From contig NC_035437.2 of the NCBI RefSeq assembly GCF_002127325.2, forward strand, positions 169,552,265-169,616,264: a DNA stretch of 64,000 nt, in the 5' to 3' direction. Of the stretch, positions 23,960 to 34,753 are shown in pieces (positions within the stretch are counted from its first letter, which is position 1; each line of letters starts with the position of its first letter). The DNA is from Helianthus annuus. Its lineage: Eukaryota > Streptophyta > Magnoliopsida > Asterales > Asteraceae. Under the pieces are notes generated by a model. That model searched no databases. It was not told where the DNA came from and saw only the letters and a list, made by a program, of their open reading frames with translations. Made by a program: the position numbers and the translations under genes.

Positions 23960-24850
23960 TTACTGGGGAAAAAGCAAAAAGTGTCTTGTAGAGTAATTTT
24001 GAGCATCTGTAGAGTAATTTTGAGCATATGTAGAGTAATTTTGGGAAATGTAGGGTAATTATCAAATTACTCTAGTAGAGTAATTTTGACTTCTATAGAG
24101 TAATTTTGAAAAATGTCTTGTAGAGTAATTTTGTTAGCATTTAGTTATGGGGTTTAGCTTTATGGTTTAGTTTTTAGCTTTTAGTTGGGGGTGGGGGGTT
24201 AGGGCTTTTTTTTTTTTTTTTTTTTTGGGGGGGGGGGGGGGGAGGTTAGTGTAATTTTGATAATTACCCTACAATTTTGATAATTACCCTACACGACCAA
24301 AATTACTCTACATGAACATTTACAATGTTGTAGAGTAATTTTGAGCATCTGTAAAGTAATTTTGAGCATATGTAGAGTAATTTTGGGAAATGTAGGGTAA
24401 TTATCAAATTATTCTAGTAGAGTAATTTTGACTTCTGTAGAGTAATTTTGACTTCTGTAGAGTAATTTTGGAAAATGTCTTGTAGAGTAATTTTGTTAGC
24501 ATTTAGTTATGGGGTTTAGCTTTATGGTTTAGTTTTTAGCTTTTAGTTGGGGGAGGGGGGGTGGTTTAGTTTTTTTTATGTTTTTTTTTTTTTTGGGGGG
24601 GGGGGTTAGTGTAATTTTGATAATTACCCTACACGACCAAAATTACTCTACATGAACATTTACAATGGTTTAGGTGTTTTTAGGTTTTGAGGGGGGGGGG
24701 GGGGGTGGGGTTTAGGTTTTTGGGGGTTAGTGTAATTTTGATAATTTACCCTACACGACCAAAATTACTCTACATGAAATTTTACAAAATTACTCTACAG
24801 AAGCTCAAAATTACTCTACTAGAGTAATTTTGAAGTTGCTGATAATTACC
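23960..24850. repeat. TGTAGAGTAATTTTG minisatellite with homopolymer tracts
   Basis: About 15 copies of TGTAGAGTAATTTTGAGCAT-like units lie in direct orientation in the left and middle part, and inverted AAAATTACTCTACA units lie toward the right. The array also includes near-identical direct repeats of roughly 300 bp (about 23985-24300 and 24330-24660). It contains a run of about 21 T followed by about 16 G near 24206-24242, and two further G runs. Confidence 0.8.
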
Positions 24851-24925
24851 AAAATGCCACCGCCACTTTTTTTTTACTTTCTTTCAATTCGTACGTTTCG
24901 TACGTTTATTTTATTTTTACGTGAA

Positions 24926-25425
24926 CTTAACTCTAAAAAAGACATATCTACCTAGTAATATTATATGTTTTATCTAAAGTATTCACCTATTTTATGTTAA
25001 ACCAAGAGTCTTTCACACAAGAAACATTAGTCAAGTTCGACAAAGGGGTTACTAATACTCAACCAGATCAACAATAATTGATTCGCACAACTTAGAAAAT
25101 AGTTAGACTCGTCACAATAACAAATGATTCTTATCAATGATCAAGCGCAAACACATTGACGACTAAACACATTTGCACGACCAAAAGCTAACAACTGTTT
25201 ATCATTTTTACTTTATCATTTTACATTTACGAAAAAAAAAAACAGAAAAAAATATATCTATGCTATAATGAATTAACTTGTTTTTTTAACGACAAATTTG
25301 GATTATTAACGGACCACTGAAGTATCATCATATCACCAGCGGAACCACCCGATTATATCCATCTCCACTAGGTTATAACACCTACACCAATCCAGGAGAA
25401 AACCCAATAAAACTGGGAACATCTC
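24926..25425. other. Intergenic interval, nothing recognised
   Basis: AT-rich non-coding sequence between the minisatellite element and the hAT MITE. No terminal repeats or coding frame seen. Confidence 0.5.
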
Positions 25426-25433
25426 CTCTTGTG

Positions 25434-25626
25434 CATGGGCGAAGGATAGTGGGGGCGGGAGGGGGCGGCCGACCCCCCGAACTTTTCGCTCAGTCGTGGA
25501 GACTGGAGAGTTATAGTTTTCGTATAGAAATTTTTTGGTATATACGTTTTCGACCCCCCGTTTATAGAAACTTTTTGGTATAGACATTTTCGACCATCCG
25601 GTTGGAAATCTCAAGATTCGCCAGTG
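25434..25626. mobile_element. hAT-type MITE, 193 bp
   Basis: Termini CATGGGCGAA and CACTGGCGAA (inverted) are flanked by the exact 8-bp duplication CTCTTGTG (25426-25433 and 25627-25634), as expected for hAT transposition. The interior CGACCCCCCG motif is shared with the 41.5 kb copy, so they are one family. Confidence 0.9.
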
Positions 25627-25929
25627 CTCTTGTGGAAATCGAATTTAGGACCTAATAATATGGACGTTACAATTCAATAAATCAAATGACCCGTTACAAT
25701 TCAATAAATGACCCGACCCGTATCTAATAGCAATAGTAGTAATAATAATATAGCGAGACGTATATGGCAAAGAAAAATGATGGTGGGCGTGACAACAACA
25801 TGCCATCATTACTCACGCACATACAGCATTGATACACCTTCCTTTTTCCAACCAATACGACGTCGTTCCGCTAGTAAACCTTCGTCTATATGCCAGCTGG
25901 CACAGTTCAACTGATCCCCAAAAATGTAG

Positions 25930-25937
25930 TATAAATA
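25930..25937 (+). promoter_or_regulatory. TATA box of the quinone reductase gene
   Basis: TATAAATA lies about 105 bases before the ATG at 26035. The spacing suggests a start site near 25962 and a short CA/TC-rich 5' leader, typical of plant genes. Confidence 0.7.
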
Positions 25938-26034
25938 GCAGATGCTAGTGCTCATCGTTGTCCAGTCAATTCAATCAATCGTCAACAACTCTGACCGATC
26001 ACCGACCGGAAAACACCTCCGACGACCGTCATCA

Positions 26035-29000
26035 ATGGCTACAAAAGTGTATATCGTGTATGTTATATATAATTTATCTCTATTTCATTCATGATGTTGA
26101 TAGTTGTTGACTTGTTTTATACTTGATTTTATGCAATTTTAGTTTATTGATTATGAATTGTTGACTGTTGAACGATCTGTTAGGTTTTGTGGATGAGTTT
26201 GTGCGATCTAGATCGGTTGATTAGGTTTATAAATTGAAGTTTGTAGAGTGATTTTAGGTGCTGTGATAAGAGAGTTGAATTTGTGAACGTTTGGAATTGC
26301 TCTTTTGTTAAAAGTTTATATGATTAAGATGTTAGAACACGTAGTATGATGATATGTGTTTAGGTGTAAAGTTACTGATAGAAAGTAGAATTAGATGTGC
26401 GTTTTCGACGGATCGATTGGTGAACCTTTCGAATTGCTATCCTGTTAAAAGTTTATATGAGTAAGATGCATATTAATTAGGATCGTTTGGTAAACCGTTC
26501 CAATTGCTCTCCTGTTAAAAATGTAAATGATTAACAGGAGAGCAACTGGAGTCTCCCCCCTTGTCGGGCTCAAGGACAAGGGCTTTGTCGTAGGGCAAGC
26601 GGTGCTCAAGGCAGAGGCGAGCAAAGTGGCAAAACATGAGAAAGCCTGCCTGGAGAATCAACATGTGTTTGTCCCGTTTGCGTTTGATACCTTTGGTGGT
26701 CTCGCTCCTGACGCTGTGCGACTTTTGAATCGGGTTCAAAAAGTCGTTAATAGTAATTCTTCGTCGCTAAAGGTTTCAAACTTTGTATTTAGTAGAATTG
26801 GTTTTTCTATTCAAAAGGGGGTGGCGGCGCAACTTGTTGCCCGACTACCTACCATTGCTTTGTAATTGCCCTTTTCGTGTGGAATGTTATTACTTTATTT
26901 GCAAAAAAAAAAAAAAAAAAAAATATCATTGACGAAAATGACAATTTACTTAAAAGCTTTATTTAAAAAAAAAAATTAAGATGTTAAATCACATAGGATG
27001 ATATGTGTTTCGGTGTAAAATTACTGATAGAAAGTGGAATTAGGCGTGCATTTCGGATTGACTGGTAAGCAAACCTTTACAATTGCTCTCCTGTTAAAAC
27101 TGTATATGCTTAAGATTCATGATCAGCAATGTGGATACAGGTCTACTCTATATTTTTTCATATGTTGTAATGACGTGATGTTGATGGATATAATAACTAG
27201 AAAAATAATCAAATTTAGTCCAGGAAATAAGAATTGGAAAAGTAACAATTCAGGTTATGATGTAGGGGAAGAAACATTGATTTGAGAAATATGTGTTAGA
27301 GTAAATTACGTTTTTGGCCCCTGTGGTTATATCACTTTTACTATATTAGCCTAAAATAAGAATTTTTAACATATCTGCCCTCATGGTCTCTATAACTAAC
27401 CATTTTGGCCCCTAAGTCTAGAGATCATGAGGGTCAAAATGGTTAGTTATAGAGACCATGGGGGCAGATATGTTAAAAATTCTTATTTTGGGCTAATATA
27501 GTAAAAATGATATAACCACAGGGGCCAAAAACGTAATTTACTTGCTGGTCCTTTGTTTTTAATAGGAAGTATCCTGGTACAGGAAATTTAAGATGTGAAA
27601 AGATTTAGGTAAATGATTAAGACACCACATAAGGCGTTAGAATATGTTGTTGCTAGTGTAGAATATAGATGATGTCCTACCATTTGAAACTCATGTGTCA
27701 GGACCTTAAAGGTCACCTGACATCTGTCATGGAATTCCACATTCATAGATCTGACAGAATTTATTAATATGGTAGGTGGAGAATGTATTTATTCTTTTTG
27801 TTGCTTGCTTGTGATCATCTTTGTGCAAATATGAATATAAGCTATTATCTCATTAGTCATTACCACGTCTCCAGAAGTCATGTTTTCTTCATAAAAAGTT
27901 GCAAAGGTCCTTTGAGGTCAATAAGTATCACATTCAGTTATGCTTGTTGCATTGTGGAGCCCTTTTAAAAGGAACGGTGATTGGAAGATAATGTGCTTGT
28001 TGCCTTTTTTTAAAAAGAACTTATTGCACTAAAAAATAGTTAGATAAATAGTTAGGATAAGCAATCCCAAACATCCTAAACAAACTGTTGTATTAAAAGG
28101 CACTAGGCGGATAAGGAGTTCTAAGACTAAAGGGTATGGAGAGGATGGGCTTGGAGGGGATGAGCCGCCACGTAGGCGCCACGTAGGCTCGGCTTGAAGG
28201 GGATGAACCTAGGGGGGTGGGGGATGAACCCCTTTATATATATATATGTATGTATGTATAGATGTATGTGTGTTAGGAGAGAGGAGAGAGGATGGGCTAA
28301 CCCGGCTGTGGGGAGCCGCTTGAGCCGGGCCGGACATGAGGGGGGTGGTGTGGGGGACCGGCGCCGGTCCTAGCCGGGCCTCAGCCGGCCCCCATACCCA
28401 TTAGTCTAATAAGCAATCCCAAACACCTCATTTGGAAAAGGAACACAACACTGAAGTTGTAACTCTTGTGTGTTTGAACAGTAATAATCTTCATCATGGT
28501 CTCTTGTTTAGGTATTACAATTTATATAGTATATGATACAATCGCACAACTCCCTCACCTCGTCTCTATTATCGAGAAGTGGAGTATCTGGAACTAAATT
28601 TGATTGTTTTGCAATAGCATCAGCCCAAAAGAAGCTATTAAATGAATTTATAAAGTCTTATAGAGTTATAGATGCTTATGCTATCAGTTGTCCTGCAACA
28701 TCACCTATTATTTATTTATTTTATTTTTATTTTTTCCAATTTTTCATTTTGATGACCAACTCTTGGTATATTTATATTAAACCAACAATTGCATAAATTT
28801 ACTATGGTGCCTGTATAGTCCTTTAGAATTGACTTGAGATTTGACTTTTTTTCTTATTAAAGAAATTAATTACATAAATTTACTGACAGTTAATTCTTAT
28901 GGCAGGTACTACTCAATGTATGGACATGTAGAGAAGTTAGCAGAAGAAATAAAAAAAGGAGCTGCATCTGTTGAAGGAGTTGAAGCCAAATTATGGCAGG

Positions 29001-30215
29001 TAGATAATTAAACGATTATCTGATTATTGTTTGTAAGTGAGGCAAAACGGGCCGGGTCAAATAACTTTGATTATTTCGAACACATGCAGGTCGCAGAGAC
29101 ATTGAATGAAGAAGTGCTTGGGAAAATGAGTGCACCACTAAAGAGCGACGTACCAGTAATCACAGCAAACGAACTTTCTGAAGCAGATGGATTTGTTTTC
29201 GGGTTTCCAACAAGATTCGGTATGATGTCGGCCCAATTCAAAGCCTTTTTCGATTCCACTGGTGGCCTTTGGAGAACCCAACAGCTCGCTGGCAAGCCAG
29301 CTGGCATCTTCTATAGCACCGGATCTCAAGGTGGTGGTCAAGAAACTACTGCGTAAGTAAAGTACCCATTTATGCTACCCTACTAGGGGTGCAAACGAGC
29401 TGAGCCGAGCTCGAGCTTGGCTCGGTTCGAGCTTTGTTTTCAAAGCTAGAGCTCGGCTCATTGGTAGTTTCTCAAGCTCGGGCTCGGCTCGTTTATTATC
29501 TATTAATTAATGTATTAAATAAATATAATATAAATAATAGAATTGTTTAGGCTTGTGAGCTCGATAAGTGAAGCTCAGGCTCGTTTACTAAACAAGCTTA
29601 TTTTTAGGTTCGGGCTTGGCTCGTAAACAAGTTTAAATAAGCCCAGCCCGTTTACTAGACAACTTTAAATAAGGGGTAAATGTTATTAAATATTAATAAA
29701 AACTAATATTACACTAAGGCTCGATAAGGCTCGACGAGCCTGATGAGCTTCACATGCCAGGCTCAAGCTCGGTCTCGGTAAATAAACGAGCTTTATTTTA
29801 GGCTCAAGCTTGGCTCGGGCTCGATAAGGCTCGGCTCGTTTCGAGCTTTTTGTCGAGCCGATCTCGAGCCGCTCGGCTCGTTTGCACCCCTATTACCCTA
29901 CAAATAAACTAGATACACCCCCTTATTATTAATATGATTTTCCAGTACATGTATATATTTTGTTAACATGTATGTGCGTACAGTTTGACGGCCATAACTC
30001 AACTGGTTCACCATGGAATGATATTTGTGCCAATCGGATACACATTTGGAGCGGGCATGTTTGAAATGGAGAAAGTGAAAGGTGGAAGTCCTTATGGTGC
30101 AGGAACTTACGCTGGGGATGGTTCTAGACAACCATCCGAGCTGGAGCTACAACAGGCGTTTCACCAGGGGAAACACATCGCTACCATTGCTAAGAAACTC
30201 AAGGGAGCTGCATAA
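26035..30215 (+). CDS. FQR1: NAD(P)H:quinone oxidoreductase, FQR1/WrbA type
   Basis: Four coding exons (26035-26057, 28906-28999, 29090-29352, 29984-30215) give 612 bases including the stop, encoding 203 residues. That is the usual FQR1 length. All introns begin GT and end AG, and exon phases agree. The protein is a flavodoxin-like FMN enzyme that reduces quinones with NAD(P)H by two electrons, avoiding semiquinone radicals. In Arabidopsis the family is auxin-responsive and found at the plasma membrane. FMN-binding features are SMYGH (about residues 11-15), PTRFG (79-83) and [12 protein letters not shown] (115-126). Intron 1 is 2.8 kb and intron 3 is 631 bp; both are enlarged by insertions. 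No coding damage is seen, so the gene looks functional. The symbol rests on overall match to the family, not a search. Confidence 0.95.
26285..27118 (+). repeat. Diverged internal repeats of intron 1
   Basis: An intronic block with TTGCTCTCCTGTTAAAA and TATATGATTAAGATG recurs near 26285, 26420, 26490 and 27065. A longer block with GATATGTGTTTAGGTGTAAA and TTACTGATAGAAAGT lies near 26350 and again near 27000. The retrocopy at 26.5 kb separates the copies. Confidence 0.7.
26527..26924 (+). pseudogene. Polyadenylated retrocopy in intron 1 (retroelement-associated ORF tail)
   Basis: A 112-residue frame (26527-26865) contains [19 protein letters not shown] and ends [15 protein letters not shown]. 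It is followed after about 38 bases by a pure A run at roughly 26903-26923. The frame resembles C-terminal pieces often annotated in Asteraceae as reverse-transcriptase-like or unknown proteins. I recognise the family pattern but not a function. The compact tail plus poly(A) points to a retrotransposed cDNA. It sits in sense orientation in the intron. A target duplication is not clear. Confidence 0.55.
27301..27540. mobile_element. Foldback MITE in intron 1, about 240 bp
   Basis: The left half (GTAAATTACGTTTTTGGCCC, CTGTGGTTATATCA) is matched inverted by the right half (TGATATAACCACAGGGGCCA, AAAACGTAATTTAC), leaving a short centre near 27415. It is long-hairpin and non-coding. No convincing target duplication was found. 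Confidence 0.8.
28125..28406. mobile_element. Tourist-like (PIF/Harbinger) MITE in intron 1, 282 bp
   Basis: Terminal repeats GACTAAAGGGTATGG and GACTAATGGGTATGG (inverted right end) are flanked by TAA on both sides (28122-28124, 28407-28409). The interior has GCCACGTAGGC and GAGCCGGGCC-type GC-rich sequence and a short (TA)(TATG) run. Confidence 0.85.
29384..29893. mobile_element. hAT-like element of CTCGGCTCG repeats in intron 3, 510 bp
   Basis: The ends TAGGGGTGCAAACGAGC and (inverted) ATAGGGGTGCAAACGAGC are flanked by the exact 8-bp duplication TACCCTAC (29376-29383 and 29894-29901). The interior is largely made of GCTCGAGCTTGGCTCG-like words in both orientations. No transposase is present. 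It accounts for most of intron 3 of the quinone reductase gene. Confidence 0.85.
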
Positions 30216-31700
30216 TAGTTTCATATCTTTATGTGATTGGAAAAGGGTGATTGTTATTATAACAAACACACATTTATATGTCGTTTTAAGGTTGTTTCTC
30301 GTAATTGTCATTCATAAAAACCAATAATATGATTTGTTATACAACATTTGTCCAAAAGAATCTTGATAGATAACAACATACGACAAATGAGCTTTGGCGT
30401 CTAAACTCGTCCATCCTGAGGATCCGTTGATCTTTCTAAATTTTCTTGGGTTTCTTTGCTTAAGTTATACATGGAGTGCTAATAAGTTATAAGTGCAGTT
30501 TGCAAGTTGAATGAATAGTTTTAACTGAAACTGAAACTTGAGAAAATTGATTTTACAATCAAATCAGCGAAATATCAAGTATGATTTTCTACGTTGAATG
30601 GAAACTGGAAAAATATTTTCAGCTTTTATATATTTAGCTTGAGACTTCAGTTTGTTTTTTTTTGTTTTTGTTTTTGTTTTTTTTTTTTTAAAAAAAAATT
30701 ATATTGTAATGTTGGGTATAATCCTATGATTTGATACACACAATTCATATGGATTATTATGGATACATATATGTTCAACTTTTATTTTCTTAAGCTTAAT
30801 TTATCATGTTAGTTTTTATACACAATTTTCTAAAATTTTAAGGCTGAGATTTAGGGGGTGTTTGAGATTGCTTATTTTAGTGATTTATTAGTTTATTGAC
30901 TTTTTAAAAAGTTAAAAAGTGTTTGGCATAAATTATTATGTGAGGGAAAAAGTCAATAAGTCACTTCGTTGTGACTTATTAACTTTTCCAAAAAGTCATG
31001 AGTTGTTTTGAAAAGCTAAGCTAAACATGGCTTTAACAAAATATTTTAAAAACAAGTTGAAAATGGGTTAAAAGAGCACCGTAAGCTTGCGGTAGTGGCA
31101 TTGTAACCCATATGGATGTATATACCGTCAACTTTGATGTCCTACACCTTTTAAGGTTGGTTTATAATATCAGCTATTAGGGTGGTCAGGGTGCCCCCGT
31201 GAAACCCCCCATCAGGGGTGTGATGAATGTGAAACACCGTCACAAGTGGATGTTTCACGACGGTGAAGAGGAAGACAACGATGTATATCATGGTAGTGAA
31301 ACTTGAATCAAGGGTTATGTTGGGTGTGGGTTAATGATTGAGCTGGTGTGATGGGTGTTGCAAGTGTGATAGTGAAAATGTGATGAAATGGGGTGTCAAA
31401 TGTTGAATGAGTATGATATGTAATGAATGTGATAGAGTGAAAAGTGTTCTTCCACACTTACAATAAATAATTATTTTATTTTTAGTTTCTGATAGTTTTT
31501 AAATATCATCAAATCTATACATGTTATGTTTGAGACATAACAAAAAAATGTAAAATAAGTTGGTAATATTAGCAGAACATATTTTTATATAAATAAATTG
31601 TATTTATTTGTATTTGTATCATCAAATCGATCTTTGTTTTCTTCTAGTGCAATCGAGCAATGGGTGATAAGCATGACAGAGTCGAGTCTTCGTCTTCTAA
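30216..31700. other. 3' flank of the quinone reductase gene and intergenic DNA
   Basis: The first part should hold the 3' UTR; AATAAT near 30325 could serve as a polyadenylation signal. Near 30850-31080 GGGGGTGTTTGAGATTGCTT followed by AAAAAGT words looks like a hAT-type MITE end, but the partner end is not clear. Near 31180 GGTGGTCAGGGTGC resembles a Harbinger MITE end. No gene seen. Confidence 0.4.
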
Positions 31701-32040
31701 ACAACATGTTCTACATCTTGTTTACGCTATTACAAATATCCGGAAGAAGGTGTTCTACATCTTGTTTACGCTGTTATAAATATCCGGAAGAAGGTTCGAG
31801 TTCTTGATGGTTCCAAGGTTTCGTATTCATCTTGGGTGAAGTTGTTTCGATTTCCCGCATGTGGTTATGATGTTATGAACCACATCAATGGCAACGAACC
31901 ACCATCCAAGGACGATCCAACGTATGATTAGAGGATGAAAACTGATGCTAATGTATTGATGCGTATCTACAAAACACGGTTAGATAATTTGCTTCATCGG
32001 GTTCTTGAAACGGAAATCAACAGTTATGGAGGGTTTGAAC

Positions 32041-33897
32041 TAGGCTTGTCAATGGATTGGATATTGATCCATATCCAATCCAATCCGATCCATTTAAATC
32101 ACTTATTGGATCATAAAAAATATCCACAAATCCATTAACTAATCCAAAGGATCGATCCATTTATCCAATTAATTATATGGATCGATCCATGATCCATCCG
32201 ATCAGTCCACTACTAATTAAAAAAAAAAGTAGAAAAAGGAAAATTTCTTCCAAAGCCATCCAAAAAAATAAAAAAAATTTAAAAAAATGTAAAAAATTCA
32301 AAAAAACAATAAAAATAAAAAAAATTCTAAAAAACAAAAAAATTCATAAAAAAATCTAAAAAATTTTAAAAATTCAATAAATCCATAAAAATAAAAAAAG
32401 TTTTAAACAATCAAAAAAATTCAAAAAAAATCTTTAAAATCAAAAAATTCAAAAAAATCTAAAAAATAAAAAATGTAAAAAATTCATAAAATTCCAAAAA
32501 ATCAAAAAAGTTCTAAAAAAACCAAAAAAAAATATATATTAAAAAAAATCTAACAATTCTTCTATCCTAACATTTTCAAAGTACTTGAACAGTACTTTCT
32601 TTATTTGTCCATTTTACATATTTTCATTTTTTTTAATTTTTTAATTATATTCTAAAGTGAATTGTATCGTTTTTATTGAATTTTATACTTATTTTTAATA
32701 TAATTGTTATAAAATTTTTGTTTCATGGTTTTTTCGACACGTAGATATAGAAATCGTTGAGTTTCTTTATACATAGTTATACCGTTTACCTTTTTTGTTA
32801 TTTGAAGAACATAATATAAAATTTTGAATACACTATTGCTACATGTTTATTTTTATCTACCATTCCATAAATCTTTTAATCAAATGGGTAAATATAGTTG
32901 ATTCTTTTTGTTCTTTAACGTGACGAACCGAAACAATCTTGTTCGAACTATATCGGTATTGGTATCGTATGCGTTTTGATGTTTTCTTGACGTGGCATTA
33001 TATAAGTGATTGAAAATAAAGTTGTATTGGCAATATAGTATTTTTAGTATCGTATGCTATAGCAAGTGTTGGTGACCAAATTGATGCCCTGCCCGAAAAA
33101 CATCGCTACCAGTATCGTTATTTGTTTCTATAGTTCTCGATCGATGTAAAACACATGTTAGTATTCTTTTAGGTGTATTTCTTCTAACTGCTATAAGAAC
33201 CGAGCCGATACTTTAAGAAACCGTACCAATATCGACGGAAATCCCGCCGCGGAGTGCGGGAAATCCCACTGGTTCAAGAAATATTTTAAGATTTTTTTGA
33301 TTTTGGAGATTTTTTGTAATTTTGTGTTTTTATGATAATTTTTTATTTTTTAGAAATTTTTTATCTTTGAATTTTTACATTTTTTTATTTTTTATTTTTT
33401 TCAGAACTTTTTGATTTTTTTCAGTTTTTTTTTGAATTCTTTTGTTTTTTTTTTCAGATTTTGTTTTTATTTTTTCTGTTTTATTTGATTTTTTACAATT
33501 TTATGATTTTTTTGAATTTTTTACATATTTTTATTTTTATAATTTTTTTGATATTATAGAATTTTTTTTATTTCTTTGAATTTTTCAGATTTTTTTTGGT
33601 TTTTTAGAATTTTTTAGATTTTTGAAGTTTTTTGAATTTTTTTAGATTTTTTTTTATTGTTTCTAAAATTGTTTTGATTTTTTAATTTTTTCTATTTTTA
33701 TGATATTTTTTTAATTTTTTTTTTATTTTTTTAATTTTTTAGAGTTTTTTAATTATATTTTTTAGTATGGATCAATCCGGATAGTGATCCGTCTATTTAA
33801 AATTATTTGGATATGGATCGGATCACGATCCATTATGTTGGATTGGATCATGATCCATTTAAGTTGGATCATTAATGTCCATCCGTTGAAATGCCTA
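32041..33897. mobile_element. hAT-like element with A-rich and T-rich mirrored arms, 1.86 kb
   Basis: The ends TAGGCTTGTCAATGGAT and (inverted) TAGGCATTTCAACGGAT are flanked by GTTTGAAC (32033-32040) and GTTTGAAG (33898-33905), an 8-bp duplication with one mismatch. Next to each end are GGATCC/CCAATCC-type words. Inside these an A-rich arm (32220-32545) faces a T-rich arm (33290-33755). The centre, 32560-33285, has no recognisable coding frame. It interrupts the copia gag remnant. Confidence 0.8.
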
Positions 33898-33958
33898 GTT
33901 TGAAGTTTGAACATGATTAAACATATTTTCTTAAATGATAAGGGTTCAACCCTTGAAG

Positions 33959-34619
33959 CAGGGACGGAACTACAGGGGGTCAGGAGGGTCCGTTGACCCT
34001 CCGGCCACCGACCGACCATTCAAGCTTTAATCTGTCATCTAGTGGGTTTTCATAATATGACCCCCCAGATTTATAGTTGAGCTGTAAGTGCAGCGAAAAA
34101 TAAGAAAAAAAACGAAGAGAGGTGAAAAAAATAGTCACCGGAATAATTCTGATAGGATGCACCGTAGTTACAGAGATGGTGAAGTGAAAACTTAAAGTAA
34201 TGAAGAAGATGACATGTTATGACTATCCAATAAAAAGCCAATAAAAAAAGCCTGACCACCAGTCAAATAGTTGTACGGTGTTCTCTTTCTTTTCAAATTG
34301 AAATATTAAACAGTAATATTAATATTTTAATGTAGGTCTTTTTTACTAGAATGTTAACAATTTATAAATTTAATAGTTTTCATTTATTTAGTTTAGAAAA
34401 TGTGAAGATATATAAATTTGTCATTCATTTTTTTACATAGTTTAGAAGATGTCAAGATTAATAAATTTATCATTCTTTTAAATCTTTAATTTTTTATATC
34501 GGTAAAAGTATTATTATTATTATTATTATTCTTATTATTATTATTATTATACACTATCGGTTGAGTGTATGTCTATATATATGTTGACCCTCCGGTTAAA
34601 ATTTCTGGTTTCGCCACTG
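33959..34619. mobile_element. Non-autonomous hAT element, 661 bp
   Basis: Ends CAGGGACGGAAC and (inverted) CAGTGGCGAAAC are flanked by the exact 8-bp duplication CCTTGAAG (33951-33958 and 34620-34627). CAGNG termini with 8-bp duplications are diagnostic of hAT. It holds an (ATT)n microsatellite near 34510-34551 and only a short non-significant frame. Confidence 0.92.
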
Positions 34620-34753
34620 CCTTGAAGACTATTGTCATGGAGTTAACTGGTCAGTTAAACATGGTCTTGCGAATGAACAACGTCTTGTACTTCAGCTAGT
34701 TCGTGGGTTACCCGTTAAATATGTCGGTGAGCATACTAGTTTTGTTACATAGT

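Larger units (their letters stand above)
12537..24925. mobile_element. Older TIR/minisatellite element split by the gypsy insertion
   Basis: The bases left of the retrotransposon (TTAACGTACGAAAAGTACG then AAAGT) join those to its right (GGCGGTGTCATTTTGGTAAT, TATCAGCAACTTTAAAATTA). The joined sequence is the inverted match of the right edge near 24836-24920 (TTTTGAAGTTGCTGATAATT, ACCAAAATGCCACCGCCACT, then CGTACGTTTCGTACG). Without the retrotransposon the element would be about 1.06 kb. Its interior is the TGTAGAGTAATTTTG minisatellite. The outer ends and target duplication are not clear. Confidence 0.7.
31707..34753 (+). pseudogene. Ty1/copia gag remnant, interrupted
   Basis: Translation of 31751-32030 reads through VLDGSKVSYSSWVKLFRF, then DVMNHINGNEPPSKDDPTYD, a stop codon, then LMRIYKTRLDNLLHRVLETE. 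This is the gag domain of Ty1/copia elements. The fold resumes at about 34630-34752 with NEQRLVLQLVRGLPVKYVGE. The gap is filled by two hAT elements at 32041-33897 and 33959-34619. A 44-bp tandem duplication (31707-31794) shifts the frame upstream. No pol or LTR of this element remains in view. Confidence 0.8.

Noticed and set aside
29071..29341. Minus-strand frames of 67-78 residues at the FQR1 exon
   Set aside because: They are antisense shadows of exon 3, whose plus-strand translation matches the quinone reductase family throughout.
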